57,830 bases of DNA, taken from NCBI GenBank assembly GCA_049366695.1, contig JBMNCR010000025.1, positions 1-57,830 of the forward strand. The letters are read 5' to 3'. The notes beneath the pieces were generated by a model that saw only the letters and a list, made by a program, of their open reading frames with translations, had not been told where the DNA came from and searched no databases. Below are positions 36,459 through 45,856 of this stretch, piece after piece; the first letter of the stretch is position 1; the number at the start of each line of letters is the position of its first letter. The stretch comes from JBMNCR01 sp049366695 (GTDB lineage Bacteria; Bacillota; Clostridia; Eubacteriales; Alkalibacteraceae). The translations under genes were made by a program, and so were the position numbers.

Positions 36459-37193
36459 TCATAATGCCTTTGATAACAGTATACCACAAATTATTCCAAA
36501 TATAATTGCAAATCCAGATGTTCTTCCTTTCCATAAAATGTTTGATTTAGGTATAATTTCTTGACAAGTTATAAACAACATAGCTCCACCAGCAAATCCT
36601 AAACAGAACCCAATAAATAAATCAGATATATTTCCCACATAGCCACCTATAAACGCACCCACACCCATAGGCAATCCAGCAAATATTGTATATTTAACAA
36701 TTTTATATTTTGACATTCCGCCAACAGATAATGGAGCCGCCATCGCTATTCCCTCAGGAATATTATGAAGCAAAATTATAATAGCTAAGCTCATTCCTAA
36801 GTTAGTATTTGCTGCCATACTTGAACCTATAGCCAATCCCTCAGGAAAGTTATGAGCTGCTATTGTCAAACCTAGCAATGTACCTGTTTTTAAAAAACTA
36901 TCTTTTGAATGACTTGCTGAAATATAATATGATAATTTTTGATCCAAATATGTAATAAGTACTACTCCCAATATTATACCTAAAATTACAATTAGTTCTC
37001 CTGACAAAAAAGCTTCTGGAAGCAAATCAAAACATACTATTGCAATCATTAACCCACCTGAAAAACCAAGTAAAAAACTAAAAAGGTGATTCGAAGGCTT
37101 TTTAATAAAAAAAGTAGTTATTCCTCCTAATCCAGTACCTATTGTACCAGCAAAAAAACCTAGCATTGTAATTTCAAATATTGTATCTATCAT
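36459..37193 (-). CDS. ZIP family divalent metal transporter
   Basis: About 244 residues with eight hydrophobic helices. The metal-site helices are TIAAHNFPEGLAIG and ILLHNIPEGIAMAAPLSVGG with the paired His and Glu residues typical of ZupT/ZIP proteins. Imports zinc or related metals; selectivity cannot be read. In Bacillus this position is held by ywlD (mntP), a manganese exporter of another family. The ATG at 37193 after GGGGG is preferred to the frame's first codon at 37208. Confidence 0.85.
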   Translation of the reverse strand: MIDTIFEITMLGFFAGTIGTGLGGITTFFIKKPSNHLFSFLLGFSGGLMIAIVCFDLLPEAFLSGELIVILGIILGVVLITYLDQKLSYYISASHSKDSFLKTGTLLGLTIAAHNFPEGLAIGSSMAANTNLGMSLAIIILLHNIPEGIAMAAPLSVGGMSKYKIVKYTIFAGLPMGVGAFIGGYVGNISDLFIGFCLGFAGGAMLFITCQEIIPKSNILWKGRTSGFAIIFGIICGILLSKAL

Positions 37194-37255
37194 TACTAAA
37201 ACCCCCATTTATTTATCATACTTTACTATATTCTTTAATAAAAAGATTTAGTACT

Positions 37256-37363
37256 TAAGGTAATAGTGTGTATCTAAACTCTTTGGACCTGCCTAGGACG
37301 ATATTAAAGTAAAATACTAAAAGAATCAGCAGGAGGCGGATTCGGATATGCCTCATTACCTTA
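37256..37363. repeat. MITE-like palindromic element, copy B
   Basis: Shares with copy A (18537) the ends TAAGGTAAT/ATTACCTTA, TATCTAAACT, CTGCCTAGGACG, AAAGTAAAAT and ATTCGGATAT, but lacks a block of about 58 bases in the middle. The terminal inverted repeats match at roughly 20 of 26 positions. It sits between the prfA terminator and the ZIP transporter gene and has no open frame. Confidence 0.7.
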
Positions 37364-37383
37364 TATAAATAAAATAAGCGTAT

Positions 37384-37410
37384 AAAAAAACTTCCAGATT
37401 TTTCTGGAAG
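37384..37410 (-). terminator. Terminator after prfA
   Basis: On the minus strand CTTCCAGA and TCTGGAAG pair perfectly around AAAA, followed by seven T. Confidence 0.9.
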
Positions 37411-37435
37411 AAAGGTTGTTAAGTACTTCAAAATA

Positions 37436-38503
37436 TTATTGTTGGGATTTTAGTTTCTCTGCTTGATCTGTTGTTATAAGGGCATCAATCATCTCAGTTA
37501 TTTCTCCATCAAGAAATTGATCTAATTTATATACTGTTAATCCTATTCTATGATCTGTAATTCTACCCTGCGGAAAATTATAAGTTCGTATTCTTTCACT
37601 TCTATCGCCGGTACCTACTTGACTTTTTCTATTTTCTGCTATTTCAGCGTTTTGTTTTGATTGTTCCATTTCATATAATCTTGCTTTTAGTATTTTCATT
37701 GCTTTATCTTTATTCTTAAGTTGCGATTTCTCATCTTGACATGTTACAACTAATCCTGTAGGTTCATGAGTTATTCTTACTGCAGAATCTGTAGTATTAA
37801 CACTTTGTCCTCCATTACCTGAAGAACGATATACGTCTACTCTTAATTCATTTGGATTAATCTCTATCTCTACATCTTCTACTTCTGGCAATACCGCTAC
37901 TGTAGCAGTTGATGTATGTATCCTTCCTCCAGATTCAGTAGTAGGAATCCTTTGAACTCGATGAACTCCACTTTCATATTTAAGTCTACTATACACACCT
38001 TCCCCATTAATCAAAAATATAATCTCCTTTATACCACCTATATCTGGTATATTAGAACTCATTATTTCATATTTCCATCCTTGTCTTTCAGAATAACGAG
38101 TATACATTCTAAATAAATCTCCTGCAAATAAAGCTGCTTCGCTTCCTCCTGCACCTGCTCGTATTTCTACTATTACATTTTTTTCATCATTTGGATCTTG
38201 GGGAAGTAATAGTATTTTCAATTCTTGACTTAAGACTTCTTTTTTTTCTGATAGTTCTTCTATTTCTAATTCGACCATTTCCTTAAAGTCTTTGTCTATC
38301 TTCTCACTTAACAATTCTTTAGCTTCTGCAAGACCAGTTATTACTTTCTTATATTCTCTATATTTATTAATGATAGGATCGAGATGCGCATGCTCTTTCA
38401 CCATCTTCTTCCACTGTTCCTGGTTCGATATTATATCAGGATCACTAATCTTATTTCCTAAATCATTGTATTTATTTTCTATAAATTCTAATTTATCTAA
38501 CAT
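37436..38503 (-). CDS. prfA: Peptide chain release factor 1
   Basis: 355 residues, the normal length. The catalytic loop SSGNGGQSVN has GGQ at 231-233, and the codon-recognition PxT is in RIPTTESGGR near 186-193. It releases peptides at UAA and UAG. In most Firmicutes prmC, the methyltransferase for this glutamine, follows directly; here a terminator and MITE copy B follow instead. The ATG is behind GGAGGG. Confidence 0.97.
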   Translation of the reverse strand: MLDKLEFIENKYNDLGNKISDPDIISNQEQWKKMVKEHAHLDPIINKYREYKKVITGLAEAKELLSEKIDKDFKEMVELEIEELSEKKEVLSQELKILLLPQDPNDEKNVIVEIRAGAGGSEAALFAGDLFRMYTRYSERQGWKYEIMSSNIPDIGGIKEIIFLINGEGVYSRLKYESGVHRVQRIPTTESGGRIHTSTATVAVLPEVEDVEIEINPNELRVDVYRSSGNGGQSVNTTDSAVRITHEPTGLVVTCQDEKSQLKNKDKAMKILKARLYEMEQSKQNAEIAENRKSQVGTGDRSERIRTYNFPQGRITDHRIGLTVYKLDQFLDGEITEMIDALITTDQAEKLKSQQ

Positions 38504-38603
38504 CTATTGTGCCCTCCAAAACTATCACTGTTGGAATTATATCATATTATTTCAGACAGTTAAAGTAAAGTTACTTCTATTACATATTGTATTCAATATT
38601 TAT

Positions 38604-39128
38604 TCAATATATTATAATTCCTATTGCCCCAGCTATTATTATGATGATTATCGGGTTAACTTTTTTTATTACAGATAAATAAATCGATACCCCTAATATT
38701 ACTATGCTAAAATAATCCACTAACGCTCCTTTTAATAATACACTTGCAGCAGAAGCAACTATTCCAATAACAGCAGGTTTAATAAACATTAAAACGCTTT
38801 GCATAGATTTGCTTTTCTTAAATTTATGATAATGATGAGTAATAAAATAAACAATTACAGATGAAGGCAATATTACTCCAAATGTTGATAATATCCCGCC
38901 AAATATACTATTACTCACTTTATAACCTAAAAATGTTGCAAGGTTTACAGCAATTACTCCTGGAGTCATTTCAGCAATCGCTATGATATCTATAAACTCC
39001 TGTTCAGTCATCAAATGATAAATATGAATTAATTCTTGTTGCATCATTGAAATCATTGCATATCCACCACCAAAAGTAAATAATCCAATTTTAAAGAAAA
39101 TAACAAATAACATCATTACATTAATCAT
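38604..39128 (-). CDS. Chromate transporter family protein, second half-size unit
   Basis: About 174 residues with five or six helices and the CHR family start FFKIGLFTFGGGYAMISMMQ and ITPGVIAVNLATFLGY. Half-size CHR proteins work as pairs. The ATG at 39128 overlaps the stop of the upstream partner (ATGATTAATG) and has AAGGTGA 5 bases before it; the frame's first codon at 39167 lies inside the partner gene. Substrate may be chromate or sulfate; not certain. Confidence 0.85.
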   Translation of the reverse strand: MINVMMLFVIFFKIGLFTFGGGYAMISMMQQELIHIYHLMTEQEFIDIIAIAEMTPGVIAVNLATFLGYKVSNSIFGGILSTFGVILPSSVIVYFITHHYHKFKKSKSMQSVLMFIKPAVIGIVASAASVLLKGALVDYFSIVILGVSIYLSVIKKVNPIIIIIIAGAIGIIIY

Positions 39129-39669
39129 TGTTTTCACCTTTATTAAATAAGTATTTAATAAAACCACAAAAACCTAAAATAATTATTACTATTATAGTAT
39201 CTATGTTTAAAAAAACTATTGCTACAAATGACAAAAATGGCAGTATCAACCAGTAACCTTTTAATTGTGTTCCTTTCGAAAGTTTAAATACTGCTGATAT
39301 AATTAAACCTACTACTGCAGGTCTAACGCCTTTAAACATCTTATCTATCACGTCAATTTCCCTAAATTTTTCATACAAAGGAGCAATAATAATTATTATT
39401 GTAAGAGGAGCTATAATAACTCCTATAACTGAAAAAAAGCTACCCCAGAAACCTGCTACATGATATCCTGTATAAACAGCACTATTAACAGCTAATGGTC
39501 CCGGTGCTGATGAAACAATAGTTAGCATATCTATATAGTCTTCATTAGTAAACCATTTTTTCTTATTTACAAATTCTTCTTCAAATAACGGTAGCATAGC
39601 ATATCCACCACCTATAGTAAAAGCTCCTATTATAAAAAAAGTTTTAAATAGAGTAAATTTTTTATTCAA
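39121..39669 (-). CDS. Chromate transporter family protein, first half-size unit
   Basis: 182 residues. TFFIGAFTIGGGYAMLPLFEEEFV and SSAPGPLAVNSAVYTGYHVAG are CHR family motifs matching the downstream gene, so the two arose by duplication and probably act as a heterodimer. The start is TTG behind GAGGTG. It diverges from the CBS gene at 39812. Confidence 0.85.
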   Translation of the reverse strand: MNKKFTLFKTFFIIGAFTIGGGYAMLPLFEEEFVNKKKWFTNEDYIDMLTIVSSAPGPLAVNSAVYTGYHVAGFWGSFFSVIGVIIAPLTIIIIIAPLYEKFREIDVIDKMFKGVRPAVVGLIISAVFKLSKGTQLKGYWLILPFLSFVAIVFLNIDTIIVIIILGFCGFIKYLFNKGENND

Positions 39670-39811
39670 ACTAACACCTCTTTAAGACATTGTTTACTTG
39701 CTTTTATTATTATACTAAATTTACCTTTAATAAAGTATTTTAAAGTTATTTTTAAGATAAACTTTTTATATTATAATATAAGTAATACATAAATAATGAG
39801 GTGATAATTAT

Positions 39812-40231
39812 TTGAAAAATATTTTATTTTTTCTTATACCAAAGAAGGATGTAGTTTTTCTTAATAACAACTGCAATTTAAAATTTGCATTGGAAGTAAT
39901 AGAAAGCAACGGTTATAGTGCCATCCCATTAATTAGTGATAAAGGAAAGTATATTGGTACTTTAAATGAAGGTGATTTATTATGGGAATTTAAAAATAAT
40001 GCTGATTTAAATTTTGAAAACTGCAATAGATTTTCTCTTAATAATATAAAAAGAAGAAGAAAAGTAAAACCAGCGAGAATAAATGACCCATTAGAAAAAA
40101 TAATTCAATTATCTAAATACCAAAATTTTATTCCTGTTATTGATGATAATGGAGTATTTATTGGCATTATCAGAAGAAAAGAGATACTTGATTATTTACT
40201 ATCTCTACATCAAGAAGTAGCAATGAGGTAA
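39812..40231 (+). CDS. Two-CBS-domain protein
   Basis: 139 residues with two CBS units: VVFLNNNCNLKFALEVIESN ... IPLISDKGKYIGTLNEGDLL and PARINDPLEKIIQLSKYQNF ... IPVIDDNGVFIGIIRRKEIL. Such small proteins bind adenine nucleotides and act as sensors. The TTG start is fixed by GAGGTGA 7 bases upstream. It is one of only two plus-strand genes in this window. No partner domain or nearby target is evident. Confidence 0.85.
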   Translation: MKNILFFLIPKKDVVFLNNNCNLKFALEVIESNGYSAIPLISDKGKYIGTLNEGDLLWEFKNNADLNFENCNRFSLNNIKRRRKVKPARINDPLEKIIQLSKYQNFIPVIDDNGVFIGIIRRKEILDYLLSLHQEVAMR

Positions 40232-40335
40232 TTGAATACTAATATTTTACCACAATTATATGTAATTTACTTTGATCCTCAAGACTGTATTTGTCTTTCA
40301 TATTACATTATAATTAAAATTTGGAGATATGCCTA

Positions 40336-41415
40336 TTAGTTATAATTCAAACTCACTAGCCAATAGGTTACTCCTTCTCTATTCCAGCCTATATCCCATG
40401 GTACTCTATATCTATCAATATTATGACAATTTACTAAAGGATATCCTTTGCTATCGTATCCTGTAACTACAGAAACATGCTTTATTTCACCTTTTTCAGC
40501 ATATGCTATTAGATCTCCTGGTTGCAATTTATATGCATACTGATATATTTTGTCATAACTACCTACTGCAATTTTTGAACCTCTACCGTTATAAAGTAAA
40601 TATGATACTAAATTTTTTGATTTTATCCATGATAAACTACCTCCATCATCGTAATTCCAAATACTATTTTTGGGGAATCCTCCCTCATAAATAATCTGAG
40701 AAGTAAAATTAGCACAATCTCCTCCTACAGAGTTATAGTTTCTATAATTTTTATTATATTTACTAGTCTTAGTTGCACCACAATATTTATCAGCATATTT
40801 AACAGCTTTTTCTCTTGAATCACTTAATTTATAGTCCTTACTTTTACAATTGCTTAAGTACTCTGTTATTTCTTTTAGTTTATTATTATTAATACATAAG
40901 TTTTCACACATGGGATCACTAAACCAATCTTTTGTTATCTTCCATATGTCTTCCTTATTCTCTATTCTCATATAATGATATACAGCTATTTTAAAAGTGT
41001 TTTTACTATCTTTTTCATTATTATATTTATATGAATATTCGTCTACAGATTTAACTGTCACATTGAATATTTGAGTACTTCCTTCAATTTTATAGAATAC
41101 ATACTCACTTTTTATTCTCGTGAATTCTATACCTTGTTTTTTACTCCAATCAGTAAGATAATTCATTTTCTTTTCTGCATATTCATAAGCCCACTTACCA
41201 TACAAAGTATCTGTATCGTAGTTATATTTTAATAATTCCCTATTACAATTTAGATATGCTATATTTTGATCATCTAGCATTTGAGAGACTATCTTTTCTA
41301 TCTCATTATCTTCAAATAATCTAGTAGTTGCCCCTAACATTAATACAATACAGATAATAATTCCTATACCTATATTGATCCTTTTAACATTTTTCTTATC
41401 AAACAATAGATCCAC
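40336..41415 (-). CDS. Exported putative amidase-domain protein (Amidase_6)
   Basis: 359 residues. A membrane helix (about 15-30) suggests export with the body outside. The C-terminal half, from about residue 195, is the Amidase_6 type domain: KAVKYADKYCGA, VGGDCANFTSQIIYEGG with the likely catalytic cysteine, LQPGDLIAYAEKGEIKHVSVVTGYD with a histidine, and LVNCHNID. These resemble NlpC/P60-like Cys-His hydrolases. The N-terminal half resembles no family I recognise. The substrate may be a wall peptide. Confidence 0.75.
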   Translation of the reverse strand: MDLLFDKKNVKRINIGIGIIICIVLMLGATTRLFEDNEIEKIVSQMLDDQNIAYLNCNRELLKYNYDTDTLYGKWAYEYAEKKMNYLTDWSKKQGIEFTRIKSEYVFYKIEGSTQIFNVTVKSVDEYSYKYNNEKDSKNTFKIAVYHYMRIENKEDIWKITKDWFSDPMCENLCINNNKLKEITEYLSNCKSKDYKLSDSREKAVKYADKYCGATKTSKYNKNYRNYNSVGGDCANFTSQIIYEGGFPKNSIWNYDDGGSLSWIKSKNLVSYLLYNGRGSKIAVGSYDKIYQYAYKLQPGDLIAYAEKGEIKHVSVVTGYDSKGYPLVNCHNIDRYRVPWDIGWNREGVTYWLVSLNYN

Positions 41416-41495
41416 CTCGAAATAACTTTTTATAATAGTTATTCTTAAGTAGGTAATTTGATTACACTATTTTATACAGATATTATTAAATATAA

Positions 41496-41526
41496 TGAGC
41501 TCCTAATTTATAATTAGAAACTCATC
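41496..41526 (-). terminator. Possible terminator after the M29 aminopeptidase
   Basis: Two stacked stems, ATGAG/CTCAT and CTAATT/AATTAG, form a hairpin followed on the minus strand by an AT-rich tract without a clean T-run. Confidence 0.4.
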
Positions 41527-41590
41527 ATTATTTGAGACAAAATATTTTATATGCAATTTTATATCTTGTTGATATTAATAGTTAAAAAAA

Positions 41591-42700
41591 TTATTTTAAG
41601 TTTTCAGGATTAAGAGCTTCTAATTCTGGCAATATAAATATACCATCTTTTCGTATCAGTACATCATCAAAATAAATCTCTCCCCCTCCGCTTTCAGAGG
41701 TTTGAATACACACTAAGTCCCAATGTATAGATGATACATTGCCATTATAAGCATCTTCATATGACATTCCCGGCGTTAGATGAAAACTCCCCATTATTTT
41801 TTCATCAAACAGTGTATCTTTCATAGGATTCAAAATAAATGGATTAACTCCAATAGCAAATTCTCCGATATATCTGGCGCCCTCATCTGTATCTAGTACT
41901 TTATTTAATCGATCAGTATTATTAGAAGTAGCTTTTATTATTTTACCATCTTTAAACTCAAATTTAATATCTTGATATGTGAATCCTTGGTATTCCGATA
42001 AAGTATTGTAAGATACTGTTCCATTTATTGAATCTTTAACTGGGGCAGTATAAACTTCTCCATCAGGAATATTCATCTTTCCATCACACTTAATAGCTGG
42101 TATGCCTTTAATAGAAAAAGTTAAATCTGTTTGATCTCCTACAATTCTTACTTTATCCGTCTTGTTCATTAAACCTACAAGCCCATCCATTGCATTGGAC
42201 ATCTTCTCGTAATCAAGATTACATACATTAAAATAAAAATCCTCAAAAGCTTCAAGGCTAGTAGTTGCCAATTGTGCCATAGCATTATTGGGATATCTTA
42301 AAACTACCCACTTTGTATTATTAACTCTATAATCAGTAATTTGTCTAAGTTTCTTTCCTGAAAGCATAAGTTTTTCAGCAGGAACGTCTGATAATTCAGA
42401 AGTATTATCACTAGCTCTAATTGATATAAATGCATCCATCTTTTTAATTTTATTCAATCCATAATCTAACATATCTTCTAATTGTTTTTCTTTGCATTCC
42501 ATTAGTATTTCTCTATTAATTGAGCTATCACTTATTTCTACAAACGGATAAGCACCTACCTTATAAATATCCTTTATTAATTGTCTAACTAGGGGCTTCC
42601 CAGAATCACCTGATAAAGCAATTAAAACTTTTTCACCTTTTTTTAATTCACATGAATAATTAACTAAATTATTCGCTAATTCCTTTATTCTACTATCCAT
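41591..42700 (-). CDS. M29 family aminopeptidase
   Basis: 369 residues matching the thermophilic-type metalloaminopeptidase (AmpS/AmpT) family. EGARYIGEFAIGVNPFI, GSFHLTPGMSYEDA and SSIHWDLVCI contain the Glu, His and Asp metal ligands of the C-terminal part; the N-terminal part has GEKVLIALSGDSGKPL. It removes N-terminal residues from peptides in the cytoplasm. The length is slightly below the family's usual 410. Confidence 0.9.
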   Translation of the reverse strand: MDSRIKELANNLVNYSCELKKGEKVLIALSGDSGKPLVRQLIKDIYKVGAYPFVEISDSSINREILMECKEKQLEDMLDYGLNKIKKMDAFISIRASDNTSELSDVPAEKLMLSGKKLRQITDYRVNNTKWVVLRYPNNAMAQLATTSLEAFEDFYFNVCNLDYEKMSNAMDGLVGLMNKTDKVRIVGDQTDLTFSIKGIPAIKCDGKMNIPDGEVYTAPVKDSINGTVSYNTLSEYQGFTYQDIKFEFKDGKIIKATSNNTDRLNKVLDTDEGARYIGEFAIGVNPFILNPMKDTLFDEKIMGSFHLTPGMSYEDAYNGNVSSIHWDLVCIQTSESGGGEIYFDDVLIRKDGIFILPELEALNPENLK

Positions 42701-42744
42701 ATTTTCTCTCCCTTTACTAAATAACTATTTACGATAACTGTTTT

Positions 42745-43290
42745 TTATTCTATATTTGCATGCCTTGTAAACATAATATTTCCATCTTTTTTCTTTTCAT
42801 CCATTAGAATTAATATTATTGAATCCAAACAAATAAGCAAACATTGTTCAAAAAGAGATCCCATGGGCTGTATAGTACTTGTACTACTTTCGTCTCCTTT
42901 AGCTTGAGCTTTTAATTCCACTATAGCTTCTGCTTGTTTCGCTATAGTTGAATTAGTATTTGTAGTAACGACAGCAACTTTTGCACCCAATTCTTTTGTT
43001 TTTAAAGACATAGCGACAAGACTTTCTGTTTCCCCTGATCCAGATCCAATTAATAGTAGATCTCCTTTCTTAATACTTGGAGTAACTGTTTCTCCCACTA
43101 CATATGCCTCAAAACCTATATGCATAAGCCTCATAGCAAAACTTTTCATCATAAATCCTGAGCGACCTTGTCCTGCAACAAATATTCGTGTTGATTGTAA
43201 AATATCAGCTACAATGTTTTGCATTTGATTAAATTTTATTTGGCGCACTACATATTTAATCTCTTCTGTAATCTTTTCAGCATATTTCAA
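42745..43290 (-). CDS. hxlB: 6-phospho-3-hexuloisomerase (SIS domain)
   Basis: About 181 residues with one SIS domain: TRIFVAGQGRSGFMMKSFAMRLMH, LLIGSGSGETESL and MGSLFEQCLLICLDSII. It isomerises 3-hexulose-6-phosphate and fructose-6-phosphate in the ribulose monophosphate pathway. Its partner synthase gene hxlA is not in the window. The frame runs back to 43404, but that extension crosses a strong terminator hairpin for clpC. A TTG at 43290 with GGAG 8 bases upstream gives the family's normal length. Confidence 0.85.
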   Translation of the reverse strand: MKYAEKITEEIKYVVRQIKFNQMQNIVADILQSTRIFVAGQGRSGFMMKSFAMRLMHIGFEAYVVGETVTPSIKKGDLLLIGSGSGETESLVAMSLKTKELGAKVAVVTTNTNSTIAKQAEAIVELKAQAKGDESSTSTIQPMGSLFEQCLLICLDSIILILMDEKKKDGNIMFTRHANIE

Positions 43291-43346
43291 TTCTAATACT
43301 CCTTTATTATTTTTTATGAAAAATAAATTGCAAAAAATACTCTTTG

Positions 43347-43385
43347 AAAAATCTAAGGTTGATGATTTTTTTTCAACAACCTTAG
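43347..43385 (-). terminator. Terminator between clpC and hxlB
   Basis: CTAAGGTTG and CAACCTTAG pair, with three more pairs inside a mismatch, and five T follow on the minus strand. Its position inside the apparent start of the hxlB frame shows the frame is longer than the gene. Confidence 0.8.
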
Positions 43386-43403
43386 GCATTAATATATCTT
43401 CCA

Positions 43404-45836
43404 TTATGATATAAATTGAATTTGTTCTTCATTAGATGTTACTTTTAATTTTTGTCCTTTTTTTACTGTTCCCCTTAAGAGCTCTTCAGATAATCTATCT
43501 TCAACTTCTTTTTGAATAGTTCTTCTAAGAGGTCTTGCCCCGTATTCCAAATTTGTACCTTTCTTTGCAATAAATTCAACAGCTTTATTATCAAATTCAA
43601 TATCTATTTCTAGATCTAATAATCTTTTTGATAATTGTTTTAGCATAATATCAATAATTGATTCTATATGCATGTTATCTAATTGGTGGAAAACTATTAC
43701 TTCATCAATCCTGTTTAAAAATTCAGGTCTAAATGTTTTTCTTAGTTCTTCCATAACATTACTCTTCATTTTTTCGTATTTACTTTCAGCTTCATTCTCT
43801 GCAACTGCAAATCCCAAATTTTTTTGTTTTCTAATAGTATGAGCACCAACATTTGATGTCATAATTACTACAGTATTTCTAAAATCTACAGTTCTACCTT
43901 TACCATCTGTCAATCTACCATCTTCCATTATTTGCAACAGAATATTAAATACATCAGGATGCGCTTTCTCAATTTCATCTAATAGTATTACAGAATATGG
44001 TTTTCTTCTTACTTTTTCAGTTAATTGTCCACCTTCATCATAACCAACATATCCTGGAGGAGAACCTATCAACCTTGATACAGCATGTTTTTCCATATAT
44101 TCAGACATATCTATTCGTATTAATGATTCTTCATCTCCAAACATTATCTCTGCCAAAGCTTTAGTTAATTCAGTTTTTCCTACTCCTGTAGGTCCTAAAA
44201 ACACAAAGGATCCAATAGGACGTTTTGGATCTTTTAATCCTACTCTAGCTCTCCTAATTGCCTTTGAAACAGCCTTAACAGCTTCTTCTTGGCCTATTAC
44301 TCTTTTATGCAATATACTTTCCATATCTAACAGTTTTTCTAATTCATCTTGTTCTAGTTGCTTAACTGGTACTCCAGTCCAACTAGATACAATTTGAGCT
44401 ATTTCTTCCGCTCCAACTTCTCCACCTAAACTCTTATTATTCTTTTGCTGCCATACTTCCTTTATCGTTTTTAATTTTAACTTTGTCTTTTTTTCTCTAT
44501 CTCTTATCTCAGCAGCTTTTTCAAAATCTTGTGCAACCACTGCTTCTTCTTTTTCTTGCTCAAATTTTTCTATTTGCAATTCTAATTCTTTGATATCAGG
44601 GGGCATAGTTAATATATTTAGTCTTATTTTAGAAGCAGCTTCATCAACCAAGTCTATAGCTTTATCAGGTAAATATCTATCATTAATATACCTTTGTGAC
44701 AAATCGACAGCTGCTTTTAGTGCTTCATCAGTTATCGTTACTTTATGATGAGCCTCATATTTATCCCTTAATCCCTTTAGGATTTCTAAAGCTTTTTCTT
44801 TTGTTGGCTCCCCAACATCTACAGGTTGAAATCTTCTTTCTAATGCAGAGTCTTTCTCAACATACTTTCTGTATTCTTCTAAAGTTGTAGCTCCAATAGC
44901 CTGTAATTCGCCTCTTGCAAGAGCAGGTTTCAAAATATTTGATGCATCAATAGCTCCTTCAGCCGCTCCTGCACCTATGATAGTATGCATTTCATCAATA
45001 AATAAGATAATATTGTTAACGCTCCTTATTTCTTCCATCACGCTTTTGAGTCTATCTTCAAATTCGCCTCTATATTTAGCTCCTGCTACCATTGACGATA
45101 AGTCTAAGGAAACTACTCGTTTATCTTTAAGATTCTCTGGAATGTTCCCATCTACTATCTTTTGCGCTAATCCTTCTGCTATCGCAGTTTTACCAACTCC
45201 AGGTTCACCTATCAAGCACGGGTTATTCTTTGTTCTTCTGCTTAATATCTGAATAACTCTTTCTATTTCTTTCTCTCTGCCAATTACCGGATCCAATTCG
45301 CCTTCACTTGCCATTTGAGTCAAATCCCTACCATACTTGTCAAGATTTTTTGTATTTTTTGTTTTTGCAGCATTTACTTTGCTACTTGGATTAGAAGATG
45401 TATTCAATAGTTTTATAATCTCTTCTCGTACTTTTTCAAAATCCATATTCATATCACTTAGTATTTTTACACCAACACCTTCACCTTCTCTTATTAAACC
45501 TAGCAAGATATGTTCAGTCCCAATATAACTCTGATTTAAAGCTCTTGCCTCCATAAGACTTAATTCTAATATTTTTTTTGTACGAGGTGTGTATCCAATT
45601 ATTTCCTTCACTTCTTCTTCGCCTTTGCCTACAAGTTCTTCTATCTCATTTTTTACTTCTTCATAATCTACCCCTAAATTTTTTAATGCAACTGCTGCTA
45701 TTCCTTCATCTTCCTTTATAAGTCCTAACAAAAGGTGCTCAGACCCTATATAATTATGATTCATTTTCTTTGCTTCCTCTTGAGACAACATTAAAACTTT
45801 CTGTGCTTTTTCTGTAAACCTTCCAAAAATAGGCAT
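43404..45836 (-). CDS. clpC: ATP-dependent Clp protease ATPase subunit ClpC
   Basis: 810 residues. Two N-terminal Clp repeats (about 5-145), AAA+ domain 1 with GEPGVGKTAIAEGLA, a coiled M-domain with a UVR motif (EKEEAVVAQDFEKAAEIRDRE), and AAA+ domain 2 with GPTGVGKTELTKALAE. It unfolds proteins for ClpP, with phospho-arginine as a degradation mark in Bacillus. It follows mcsB by 20 bases behind GGAGG. Confidence 0.97.
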   Translation of the reverse strand: MPIFGRFTEKAQKVLMLSQEEAKKMNHNYIGSEHLLLGLIKEDEGIAAVALKNLGVDYEEVKNEIEELVGKGEEEVKEIIGYTPRTKKILELSLMEARALNQSYIGTEHILLGLIREGEGVGVKILSDMNMDFEKVREEIIKLLNTSSNPSSKVNAAKTKNTKNLDKYGRDLTQMASEGELDPVIGREKEIERVIQILSRRTKNNPCLIGEPGVGKTAIAEGLAQKIVDGNIPENLKDKRVVSLDLSSMVAGAKYRGEFEDRLKSVMEEIRSVNNIILFIDEMHTIIGAGAAEGAIDASNILKPALARGELQAIGATTLEEYRKYVEKDSALERRFQPVDVGEPTKEKALEILKGLRDKYEAHHKVTITDEALKAAVDLSQRYINDRYLPDKAIDLVDEAASKIRLNILTMPPDIKELELQIEKFEQEKEEAVVAQDFEKAAEIRDREKKTKLKLKTIKEVWQQKNNKSLGGEVGAEEIAQIVSSWTGVPVKQLEQDELEKLLDMESILHKRVIGQEEAVKAVSKAIRRARVGLKDPKRPIGSFVFLGPTGVGKTELTKALAEIMFGDEESLIRIDMSEYMEKHAVSRLIGSPPGYVGYDEGGQLTEKVRRKPYSVILLDEIEKAHPDVFNILLQIMEDGRLTDGKGRTVDFRNTVVIMTSNVGAHTIRKQKNLGFAVAENEAESKYEKMKSNVMEELRKTFRPEFLNRIDEVIVFHQLDNMHIESIIDIMLKQLSKRLLDLEIDIEFDNKAVEFIAKKGTNLEYGARPLRRTIQKEVEDRLSEELLRGTVKKGQKLKVTSNEEQIQFIS

Positions 45837-45856
45837 TTTTTTAACCTCCTATGTAT

